The notes beneath the pieces were generated by a model that saw only the letters and a program-made list of their open reading frames with translations, was not told where the DNA came from and searched no databases. 5,975 bases of DNA from an uncultured Lachnospiraceae bacterium (GTDB lineage Bacteria; Bacillota; Clostridia; Lachnospirales; Lachnospiraceae): positions 1 through 5,975 of the forward strand of contig USJG01000141.1 in the NCBI GenBank assembly GCA_900554925.1, read 5' to 3'. The translations under genes were made by a program, and so were the position numbers. This document shows positions 1-5,522 of this stretch, in pieces (position 1 is the first letter of the stretch; every line of letters starts with the position of its first letter).

Positions 1-12
1 GAGCGAAGGAAA

Positions 13-462
13 ATGGAGAATGAAAATCAGGCGATACAGGAGCAGAGAACAGGAATGGATGAAAACGAGATGATGACCGAATTGGTCAAAAATTCACGGA
101 AGCAACTGTTCCATGCCCGATTAAGGACACTGGCATCAATTGTGATAGCGGCAGGGATCATAATCTTTCTGATTATGGCAGTGCCTGCAATACTTAAGAC
201 GACAGCCCAGGCTAATGACATTATGGCCAAAGCGTCGGAAACCATAACACTTGCCAATGCTGCAATTGAGAGCGTTACGGAAATGAGCACTTCCATTACC
301 TCAATGGGAGAAAATATGGATACCTTCATCACAGAAAATGCTGAATCTGTGGCCACAGTAATGGAAAAGATAGAAGCGGTTGATTTTGAAGGACTAAACA
401 GTGCCATTGAGGATCTGGGTGCGGTAATTGAGCCGCTGGCAAAGTTCTTTAATCTGTTTTGA
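13..462 (+). CDS. Small single-pass membrane protein, function unknown
   Basis: I do not recognise this protein, and no function is proposed. The 149-residue product has a charged, acidic N-terminus and a basic stretch near residues 26-38 (K, R, K, R, R). One strongly hydrophobic helix follows at about residues 39-61. The basic flank predicts an N-in topology with the C-terminal part outside. Residues 64-149 are rich in A, S, T, E, I and M, lack proline until near the end, and look like a long amphipathic or coiled-coil helix similar in texture to the stalk of a chemoreceptor. No catalytic or metal-binding motif is visible. The start is uncertain: AAGGA at 6-10 lies only 2 bases from the ATG, and the frame stays open to the window edge, so the gene could begin upstream. 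ATG codons at residues 15, 20 and 21 are alternatives. It ends 53 bases before ilvB with no terminator between them, so co-transcription is possible but unproven. Confidence 0.7.
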   Translation: MENENQAIQEQRTGMDENEMMTELVKNSRKQLFHARLRTLASIVIAAGIIIFLIMAVPAILKTTAQANDIMAKASETITLANAAIESVTEMSTSITSMGENMDTFITENAESVATVMEKIEAVDFEGLNSAIEDLGAVIEPLAKFFNLF

Positions 463-515
463 TGACCAATGGCAACAGATTATGAAAATAAGACAAAGGA
501 GTGGAAAGATAAGGA

Positions 516-2129
516 ATGATAGGAGCAGATGCAATCGTAAAATGTCTGGAGGAAGAAGGGGTAGAATATGTTGTTGGTTATCCCGGAGTGGCAATATGTC
601 CCTTTTATAACAGTATATTGGATTCACCGATACAGACGGTGCTGATCAGAACAGAGCAGAATGCAGCCCATGCTGCAAGCGGGCTTGCCAGAGTTTCCGG
701 TAAAGTTGGAGTTTGCGCGGTCACCTCCGGCCCGGGAGCGACCAATGTGATCACGGGTATTGCAACCGCTTTTGCAGACAGTATTCCTCTTATATGTATT
801 ACCGGTCAGGTCAATTCCGAACTGCTGGGAAGTGATGTTTTTCAGGAGGCAGATATTACAGGGGCAGTGGAGTCCTTTGTAAAATACAGTTATCTGGTAA
901 AGAATGTCAATGACATTCCCCGTATTTTTAAGGAGGCTTTTCATATTGCAAATACAGGAAGAAAAGGGCCGGTTCTGATTGATGTGCCTGTTGACGTGCA
1001 GAATGCAGAGATCAGGAAATTTGCCTATCCGGAATCAATTTCCATGCGTACCTATAAGCCCACAGTAAAAGGGAACATGGTACAGATCAAGAAAGTGGCG
1101 GCGGAATTGGAAAAATCAAAACGTCCTATTATCTGCGCAGGAGGCGGCGTGCTTCTTTCTGACGGGGAAAAGGAATTAATCGATTTTGCACAAAAGTATG
1201 AGATACCGGTGGTTTCCACCATGATGGGAATTGGGGTTATGCCAACCAGGCATCCACTGTACTTTGGCATGGTAGGAAATAATGGAAAACCTTATGCCAA
1301 TCGTGCCATGAATGAATCGGATCTTCTTATTATGGTAGGGGCCAGAGTGGCCGACCGCGCAGTCAGCCAGCCGGACCTTATTACCAACAATAAAGTGCTC
1401 ATACATATAGACGTAGACCCGGCGGAGATTGGGAAAAATGTAGGGCCTACCATTCCTCTTGTAGGAGATGCCAAACACATTTTTAAGGACTTGCTTTCAC
1501 AGGAAATTGACTGTGAACATGAGAAATGGTTAGATACCTTAAATGAGTACAGGATTGCCATGGCGCCCAAAAGGAATCCCAATCCGCAATATGTAGATCC
1601 TGCCGGATTTATCACTATGCTCTCTGAGAAAATGGAGAACGACGGTATCTATGTTGCAGACGTAGGACAGAACCAAATCTGGTCCTGCGGGTACCATATA
1701 GTGAAGAAAGGGAAATTTTTAACCTCCGGCGGAATGGGGACAATGGGGTATTCTATTCCGGCGGCAATGGGAGCAAAGCTGGCTGATAAAAAGAAGCAGG
1801 TAATTGCTGTGTGCGGAGACGGTTCTTTTCAAATGTCCATGATGGAGCTTGCAACCATGCGTCAGCATGAGATACCGGTTAAGATCGTGGTGCTTAAGAA
1901 CAATTATCTGGGAATGGTAAGACAATATCAGCATTTTACTTATAAGGACAACTATTCTGTTGTGGATTTATCAGGAAGCCCTGATCTGGAAAAGCTTTCG
2001 GCAGCCTATGATATGAAGTTCCTCCGCCTTGAAAATATGGATAAGGCTTCGGAAATTCTGGATGAATTTCTGAAAAAGGATGAATCGGTACTTTTGGAAT
2101 GTATCATAGATCCTATGGATTTGGTATAG
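516..2129 (+). CDS. ilvB: Acetohydroxyacid (acetolactate) synthase, catalytic subunit
   Basis: This is a thiamine diphosphate (ThDP) and FAD enzyme that makes 2-acetolactate or 2-aceto-2-hydroxybutyrate, the first shared step of Val, Leu and Ile synthesis in the cytosol. The 537-residue protein has the three expected domains. The N-terminal pyrimidine-binding domain has GYPG at 21-24, catalytic E47 in RTEQNAAH, and TSGPGATN at 70-77. The central domain has GARVADR near 275-281 and HIDVDPAEIGKN at 297-308. The C-terminal ThDP domain runs from GDGS at 434-437 to the NN at 462-463. The start is the first in-frame ATG after a TAA at 510-512 and fits family N-termini, but its ribosome site is poor: AAAGGAG at 495-501 is 14 bases away and AAGG at 511-514 is 1 base away. 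Unusual points are Y471 where the family usually has Trp (LGMVRQW), T46 where it usually has His, and a chain that stops soon after IDPMDLV, without the usual C-terminal tail. The neighbouring ilvN genes support a biosynthetic AHAS rather than a catabolic enzyme. Confidence 0.94.
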   Translation: MIGADAIVKCLEEEGVEYVVGYPGVAICPFYNSILDSPIQTVLIRTEQNAAHAASGLARVSGKVGVCAVTSGPGATNVITGIATAFADSIPLICITGQVNSELLGSDVFQEADITGAVESFVKYSYLVKNVNDIPRIFKEAFHIANTGRKGPVLIDVPVDVQNAEIRKFAYPESISMRTYKPTVKGNMVQIKKVAAELEKSKRPIICAGGGVLLSDGEKELIDFAQKYEIPVVSTMMGIGVMPTRHPLYFGMVGNNGKPYANRAMNESDLLIMVGARVADRAVSQPDLITNNKVLIHIDVDPAEIGKNVGPTIPLVGDAKHIFKDLLSQEIDCEHEKWLDTLNEYRIAMAPKRNPNPQYVDPAGFITMLSEKMENDGIYVADVGQNQIWSCGYHIVKKGKFLTSGGMGTMGYSIPAAMGAKLADKKKQVIAVCGDGSFQMSMMELATMRQHEIPVKIVVLKNNYLGMVRQYQHFTYKDNYSVVDLSGSPDLEKLSAAYDMKFLRLENMDKASEILDEFLKKDESVLLECIIDPMDLV

Positions 2130-2130
2130 T

Positions 2131-2138
2131 AAGGGGGG
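2131..2138 (+). promoter_or_regulatory. Ribosome binding site that decides the first ilvN start
   Basis: AAGGGGGG lies directly after the ilvB stop. It is only 1 base from the ATG at 2140 but 7 bases from the ATG at 2146. The second ATG is therefore the likelier start. It also places N11, G14 and N29 at exactly the residue numbers of the E. coli IlvH valine-site residues. Confidence 0.75.
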
Positions 2139-2145
2139 AATGATA

Positions 2146-2631
2146 ATGAAAAAAATTTATTCAGTATTAGTAGAGAACCGTTCCGGTGTCCTTTGCAAGG
2201 TAGCAGGACTTTTTTCCAGACGGTGTTTTAACATTGATTCTCTGGCGGTTGGCGAGACAGATGACTCGGCTGTGTCCTGTATAACCATTGTCAGCAGCGG
2301 AGATGAACGTACTATAGAACAGATTGAAAAGCAGCTTAACAAAAAACTGGATGTCATTAAAGTAAAAACTTTCGATGAAATAAGCAGTATCAGCAGAGAA
2401 TTGCTTCTTATGAAAGTAAAATACAATAAAAGCAATAGAAGAGATATCATGGAGATATGTGATATTATGAATGCCCAGATCGTGGATATGTCCAAAAACA
2501 TGATGCTGATACAGATGTGTGATATTCCGGAGCGCATACAGCTGCTTATCAGCATGTTTAAGACAGTCAGTATTGTGGAGGTGGCACGCACCGGGACGCT
2601 GGCATTACAGAAATGCAACGAAACAGATTAA
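2146..2631 (+). CDS. ilvN: AHAS regulatory (small) subunit, divergent first copy
   Basis: Small subunits bind the catalytic subunit, activate it, and confer feedback inhibition by branched-chain amino acids. This 161-residue protein has an N-terminal ACT domain at about residues 3-75, with N11, G14 and N29 in the positions of the E. coli IlvH valine site, and GLFSRR at 21-26. The usual RGYNIES is changed to RRCFNIDS. A QIEKQL helix (near 63-68) and RELLLMKVK near 85 mark the domain junction. The C-terminal domain is divergent: after VARTG it reads TLALQKCNETD instead of the usual GLxRG ending. It starts 16 bases after the ilvB stop, so it is probably translated from the same message and serves as that enzyme's partner. 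An upstream ATG at 2140 would add two residues. By eye, identity to the second copy at 2770-3267 is about 35-40%, concentrated in the ACT domain. This suggests an old paralogue, not a recent duplication. Confidence 0.9.
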   Translation: MKKIYSVLVENRSGVLCKVAGLFSRRCFNIDSLAVGETDDSAVSCITIVSSGDERTIEQIEKQLNKKLDVIKVKTFDEISSISRELLLMKVKYNKSNRRDIMEICDIMNAQIVDMSKNMMLIQMCDIPERIQLLISMFKTVSIVEVARTGTLALQKCNETD

Positions 2632-2646
2632 AATAAATCAATATTC

Positions 2647-2656
2647 TTGTTAACAA
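2647..2656. promoter_or_regulatory. Perfect palindrome upstream of the ilvN2 promoter, possible operator
   Basis: TTGTTAACAA is a perfect 10-base palindrome ending 6 bases before the -35 box. An outer CTTG at 2646-2649 and CAAG at 2659-2662 add partial dyad symmetry. Its position would suit an activator or repressor site. No named regulator motif is recognised and the sequence is short, so this is a weak call. Confidence 0.25.
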
Positions 2657-2662
2657 TGCAAG

Positions 2663-2691
2663 TTGACTTTTGTGTAGTATATTGATAAAAT
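2663..2691 (+). promoter_or_regulatory. Strong sigma-A type promoter for ilvN2-ilvC
   Basis: The -35 box TTGACT (2663-2668) is separated by 17 bases from the -10 box TAAAAT (2686-2691). A TG at 2683-2684 gives an extended -10. Each box differs by one base from the consensus. Transcription would start near 2698, leaving a leader of about 70 bases that is almost entirely the GGAGG/CCTCC block series. The promoter lies between two genes of the same pathway, so ilvN2 and ilvC can be expressed independently of ilvB-ilvN1. No terminator is visible after ilvN1, so read-through from upstream may add to it. Confidence 0.75.
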
Positions 2692-2705
2692 TATTTCCAA
2701 GTGTT

Positions 2706-2761
2706 CAGGAGGATAAAACCTCCTGAAAATAGGGAGGATAAAACCTCCTAAAAATAGGAGG
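2706..2761 (+). promoter_or_regulatory. Leader with alternating SD and anti-SD blocks before ilvN2
   Basis: Five blocks alternate: CAGGAGG (2706-2712), CCTCCTG (2719-2725), GGGAGG (2732-2737), CCTCCTA (2744-2750), and TAGGAGG (2755-2761), which is the working ribosome site. Block 1 pairs with block 2 over 7 bp with loop ATAAAA. Block 2 can instead pair with block 3. Block 3 pairs with block 4 over 5 bp plus a G-U. Block 4 also pairs perfectly with block 5 over 7 bp with loop AAAA. These pairings are mutually exclusive and decide whether the real site is free. The first two Shine-Dalgarno-like blocks have no ATG, GTG or TTG after them before the real start. The blocks fall on a tandem repeat of about 24 bases. 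The pairing is seen in the sequence; a role in translational control is inferred. Confidence 0.6.
2708..2756 (+). repeat. Tandem 24-25 base direct repeat in the ilvN2 leader
   Basis: Unit 1 covers 2708-2732 and unit 2 covers 2733-2756. Both begin GGAGGATAAAACCTCCT, then GAAAATAG in unit 1 and AAAAATA in unit 2. They differ by one substitution and one extra base. A third partial unit, GGAGG at 2757-2761, is the real ribosome site of ilvN2. Repeat expansion or loss here would change the number of switch blocks. Confidence 0.85.
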
Positions 2762-2769
2762 TTTAGAAT

Positions 2770-3267
2770 TTGCGTAAGAAAGTATTTCAGCTTTTAGTAG
2801 ACAATACCTCCGGCGTCCTTAGCCGGATTTCAGGTCTTTTTTCACGGAGAGGCTATAATATTGAAAGTATTACAGCAGGTGTAACGGCAGATCCCCGGTT
2901 TACCAGAATTACCATTGTAGCATCAGGGGATGATGAAATTCTTGACCAGATAGAAAAACAGGTAGCGAAGCTGGTGGATGTAAGGGATGTTAAAGAGCTG
3001 GCGCCGGAAAACAGTGTTTATCGCGAATTGGCACTTATCAAGGTAAAGACAAGCAGGGAAGAAAGACAGGGAGTTATTGCGGTAGCAGATATTTTCCGCG
3101 CTAAAATCATAGATGTGGCAGCGGATAGTCTGATCGTAGAGCTTACCGGTAATCAGGATAAGATAGAAGCTTTTATTAATCTTTTGGAAGGTTATGAGAT
3201 TTTGGAGCTTGCAAGAACCGGTATCGCGGGCCTTGGGAGAGGCACAGAAAACGTTACTTATCTGTAA
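2770..3267 (+). CDS. ilvN: AHAS regulatory (small) subunit, canonical second copy
   Basis: This 165-residue protein is a full-length IlvN/IlvH-type subunit. The ACT domain covers about residues 4-76, with VDNTSGVLSRISGLFSRR and RGYNIES intact. N12, G15 and N30 match the E. coli IlvH valine-site residues with an offset of one. QIEKQVAKLVDV and RELALIKVK are typical, and the C-terminal domain ends in the classic ELARTGIAGLGRG. The start is TTG at 2770, 8 bases after AGGAGG (2756-2761). No ATG or GTG fits the conserved N-terminus. It has its own promoter and an unusual leader, and ilvC follows after 68 bases, so it is expressed with ilvC and apart from ilvB. It may regulate the IlvB seen here or another AHAS large subunit encoded elsewhere; the sequence cannot tell which. 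Confidence 0.94.
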   Translation: MRKKVFQLLVDNTSGVLSRISGLFSRRGYNIESITAGVTADPRFTRITIVASGDDEILDQIEKQVAKLVDVRDVKELAPENSVYRELALIKVKTSREERQGVIAVADIFRAKIIDVAADSLIVELTGNQDKIEAFINLLEGYEILELARTGIAGLGRGTENVTYL

Positions 3268-3288
3268 AAGCAGTGGGTATATATTAAT

Positions 3289-3318
3289 GGAGGAAGAACC
3301 TCCGGAGGAAAAACCTCA
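3289..3318 (+). repeat. Tandem 15-base direct repeat before ilvC
   Basis: GGAGGAAGAACCTCC (3289-3303) is followed without a gap by GGAGGAAAAACCTCA (3304-3318), which matches at 13 of 15 positions. The unit resembles the GGAGG, A-rich, CCTCC unit of the ilvN2 leader, so the two spacers probably share an origin or a constraint. Confidence 0.7.
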
Positions 3319-3335
3319 TAGGAAAGGAGTCAAAA
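3289..3335 (+). promoter_or_regulatory. Second SD/anti-SD block series, before ilvC
   Basis: The order is GGAGG (3289-3293), CCTCC (3299-3303), GGAGG (3304-3308), CCTC (3314-3317), then the real site AGGAG (3325-3329), 6 bases from the ilvC ATG. The first two blocks form a 5-bp hairpin with loop AAGAA, and the next two a 4-bp hairpin with loop AAAAA. Block 2 could also pair with GGAG of the real site over 4 bp. It has the same five-block order as the ilvN2 leader but is shorter, weaker and more decayed. It lies inside the transcript rather than at its 5' end. Confidence 0.5.
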
Positions 3336-4355
3336 ATGGCAAATATTTATTATCAGGAAGATTGTAACCTGTCTTTATTGGAAGGAAAAACAATTGCAGT
3401 TATAGGTTACGGCAGCCAGGGACATGCACACGCATTAAATGCAAAGGAATCAGGATGTCACGTTATCATTGGTCTTTATGAAGGTTCAAAATCCTGGGCA
3501 AAAGCAGAGGCACAGGGATTTGAAGTATATACAGCGGCAGAAGCTGCTAAGAAGGCAGATATTATCATGATACTTATCAATGATGAATTGCAGGCAGCCA
3601 TGTACAAGAAGGATATTGAGCCAAATCTGGAGGAAGGCAATATGCTGATGTTTGCCCATGGGTTTAACATTCACTTTAATCAGATCGTACCTCCAAAGAA
3701 TGTTGACGTTACGATGATTGCGCCTAAGGGACCCGGTCATACAGTAAGGAGCGAATACCAGGCCGGCAAGGGTGTTCCCTGTCTGGTTGCTGTTCATCAA
3801 GATGCCACAGGAAAAGCTCTTGATAAGGCGCTTGCCTATGCGCTGGCAATTGGCGGAGCAAGAGCAGGTGTGCTTGAAACCACTTTCAGAACAGAAACAG
3901 AAACAGACCTTTTTGGTGAGCAGGCAGTTCTCTGCGGCGGTGTATGTGCACTGATGCAGGCAGGCTTTGAGACTCTTACAGAGGCTGGTTATGATCCCAG
4001 AAATGCATATTTTGAATGTATCCATGAGATGAAGCTGATCGTAGATCTGATTTATCAGTCCGGTTTTGAAGGCATGAGATATTCTATTTCCAACACAGCG
4101 GAATATGGCGATTATATAACAGGTCCTAAGCTTATTACAGAAGAAACCAAGAAGACCATGAAGAAGATATTGAAGGATATCCAGGACGGTTCCTTTGCCA
4201 AAGAATTTCTTCTTGATATGTCCTCCGCAGGCGGGCAGGCTCACTTTAAGGCTATGAGAAAGCTTGCTGCTGAGCATCCTTCAGAGCAGATCGGCAAGGA
4301 AATCCGCAAGCTGTACAGCTGGAACAATGAAAGTGATAAGCTGATCAATAATTAA
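3336..4355 (+). CDS. ilvC: Ketol-acid reductoisomerase, class I
   Basis: The enzyme converts 2-acetolactate to 2,3-dihydroxyisovalerate (and the isoleucine homologue) using Mg2+ and a nicotinamide cofactor. At 339 residues it is the short class I form. The N-terminal Rossmann domain has GYGSQGHAHALN at 24-35 and the cofactor loop GLYEGSKSW at 46-54. AHGFNIHF at 107-114 carries the active-site His108, and K131 lies in APKGPGH. The all-helical C-terminal domain keeps the metal and substrate residues D191, E195, E227, E231 and S252, as judged against the Mycobacterium tuberculosis enzyme with an offset of one. The start ATG has AGGAG 6 bases upstream. In the cofactor loop Y48 and E49 stand where class I enzymes often have Arg and Pro or Glu, while S51 and S53, which usually hold the NADPH phosphate, are kept. 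It lies in the ilvN2 transcript and is followed by a terminator. Confidence 0.97.
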   Translation: MANIYYQEDCNLSLLEGKTIAVIGYGSQGHAHALNAKESGCHVIIGLYEGSKSWAKAEAQGFEVYTAAEAAKKADIIMILINDELQAAMYKKDIEPNLEEGNMLMFAHGFNIHFNQIVPPKNVDVTMIAPKGPGHTVRSEYQAGKGVPCLVAVHQDATGKALDKALAYALAIGGARAGVLETTFRTETETDLFGEQAVLCGGVCALMQAGFETLTEAGYDPRNAYFECIHEMKLIVDLIYQSGFEGMRYSISNTAEYGDYITGPKLITEETKKTMKKILKDIQDGSFAKEFLLDMSSAGGQAHFKAMRKLAAEHPSEQIGKEIRKLYSWNNESDKLINN

Positions 4356-4384
4356 GCAGATTTATCTACATAAACAAAGCGGAT

Positions 4385-4416
4385 AAAAGTCGGGGTAAAC
4401 AATATCCCGACTTTTT
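4385..4416 (+). terminator. Intrinsic terminator after ilvC
   Basis: AAAAGTCGGGGTA (4385-4397) pairs with TATCCCGACTTTT (4403-4415) over 13 bp, including one G-U, around the 5-base loop AACAA. The 3' arm runs into a five-T tract ending at 4416. The hairpin starts 30 bases after the ilvC stop. It should end the ilvN2-ilvC transcript and separate it from the asparaginase gene. Confidence 0.9.
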
Positions 4417-4474
4417 GCAGTAACCTGTGGAAAACGCCTTTATATTTCATGGGATGGCAGAGAGGGAAACATTT

Positions 4475-5509
4475 GTGAAAATTCTCGTAATATTGACCGG
4501 TGGAACCATCGGAAGCAAAGTAAGTGAAAAAATCATCAATGTAAATCCGGCGGCAGCTTATCATCTGATAAAATTGTATCAGGACAGATACGGTACAGAT
4601 ACAGAGTTTGAGGTAATACATCCAATGAACATTCTAAGTGAAAATTTAATTCCGGCACATTGGAAGATACTTTATGACACGCTTGATACAGTGGATTTCG
4701 ATGTATATGACGGTATTATCATTACACATGGTTCCGATACCCTTGCCTATACTGCTGCAATGACTGGGTTTTGTTATGCGCATACCACGATCCCCATCAT
4801 TCTGGTTGCAAGTAATTATGCGATTGAGGATGCAAGAAGCAATGGCCTTGCAAACTTTTATAACGCAGTGTGCTTTATCCGGGAAAAAAAGGCGAGGGGA
4901 GTTTTTGCCATATTCCAAAACCACAGGAAGGAAAATGTTGTATATCTGGCAACCAGAATAAAGGAAGCGGATACTTACCTGGATCAGTTTTCCAGTTACG
5001 GAGGGGTGGATTTTGGGAGAGTTGTGGAGGGAAAATTTAAACGAACAGATCATGTACAAAATCCAACTCTGGAAGAATTGAATGCATCTGAGAAAAAACT
5101 GGTAATAAGAAATGATACATGGGAAAAAAATATTTTGATGATTCATCCTTATCCGGGATTTGACTATGGTAGTATTCTTTTAAATGATCAAACAGGGGCG
5201 GTGCTTCACTGCACTTATCATTCAGCCACTGTGTGCGAAGGAGAGGGAAAATATTCGGCGTCAGAATTTGTAAGAAGGTGTAAAGCGCGGGGGATAGAAG
5301 TTTATGCCTGTTCTTTTAAGCAGACAGATAATTTGTATGCTACCAGCGCAGAATTTCTGCGTGCCGGAGCAATTCCTCTTTTGAACATTTCATCGGAAGC
5401 AGCATATGCAAAATTAATACTTGCATACAATCAAAGATCCATGGAGGCAGGAAAGTTTATGAATACCAATATCTTTTACGAAGTACTTCCGAACCGGTCA
5501 TGGGAATAA
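4475..5509 (+). CDS. Cytosolic type I L-asparaginase
   Basis: The protein belongs to the asparaginase/glutaminase family, which hydrolyses L-asparagine to aspartate and ammonia. From the GTG at 4475 it has 344 residues and begins directly with the family opening ILTGGTIGS. The catalytic threonine is T11. The second signature is THGSDTLAYTA, giving S87-D88 where most members have Thr-Asp. K163 in RIKEADT fits the catalytic lysine. The C-terminal domain has the expected sheet-rich pattern and ends near NISSEAAYAKLILAY. No signal peptide is present, so it acts in the cytosol. The start is chosen because GAGGGA (4462-4467) lies 7 bases before GTG 4475. A GTG at 4427 or ATG at 4454 would add 16 or 7 residues but has no good ribosome site. 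It follows a terminator, so it needs its own promoter, and none is obvious. Its substrate has not been proven and could include glutamine. Confidence 0.88.
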   Translation: MKILVILTGGTIGSKVSEKIINVNPAAAYHLIKLYQDRYGTDTEFEVIHPMNILSENLIPAHWKILYDTLDTVDFDVYDGIIITHGSDTLAYTAAMTGFCYAHTTIPIILVASNYAIEDARSNGLANFYNAVCFIREKKARGVFAIFQNHRKENVVYLATRIKEADTYLDQFSSYGGVDFGRVVEGKFKRTDHVQNPTLEELNASEKKLVIRNDTWEKNILMIHPYPGFDYGSILLNDQTGAVLHCTYHSATVCEGEGKYSASEFVRRCKARGIEVYACSFKQTDNLYATSAEFLRAGAIPLLNISSEAAYAKLILAYNQRSMEAGKFMNTNIFYEVLPNRSWE

Positions 5510-5522
5510 AGTAAGCTTCTGT

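Noticed and set aside
459..486. Possible ilvB promoter TTGATG-N16-TATGAA
   Set aside because: Each box matches only four of six bases and the spacing is 16. It is plausible because ilvB needs a promoter, but too weak to list; the gene may be transcribed from upstream.
463..515. T-box or amino acid leader before ilvB
   Set aside because: The gap is only 53 bases, with no long stem, no T-box core and no leader peptide with branched-chain codons.
428..627. Small frames on both strands across the junction before ilvB
   Set aside because: They overlap the membrane protein and ilvB out of frame, with no supporting start signals or recognisable sequence.
2717..2731. CodY-box-like sequence in the ilvN2 leader (AACCTCCTGAAAATA)
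   Set aside because: It has four mismatches, and the bases are better explained by the tandem repeat and its anti-SD blocks.
2713..2751. Leader peptide from ATA at 2713 reading to TAA at 2749-2751
   Set aside because: ATA is a very rare start, it touches the SD-like block with no spacing, and the codons show no amino acid bias linked to the pathway.
3254..3285. Promoter before ilvC using TATATT at 3280-3285
   Set aside because: No acceptable -35 box lies at 16-18 bases; the best, TTACTT, is 20 bases away.
3486..4277. Long minus-strand open frame of 263 codons opposite ilvC
   Set aside because: It is fully antisense to a conserved enzyme gene, has no ribosome site, and its Cys/His-rich sequence is typical of a shadow frame.
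4427..4474. Longer asparaginase N-terminus from GTG 4427
   Set aside because: The extra 16 residues precede the usual family start, begin 11 bases after the terminator, and lack a ribosome site, whereas GTG 4475 has one at 7 bases.
4469..4483. CodY-box-like sequence over the asparaginase start (ACATTTGTGAAAATT, three mismatches to AATTTTCWGAAAATT)
   Set aside because: Three mismatches in AT-rich DNA is close to what chance gives. The match overlaps the start codon, and CodY has not been shown in this organism.
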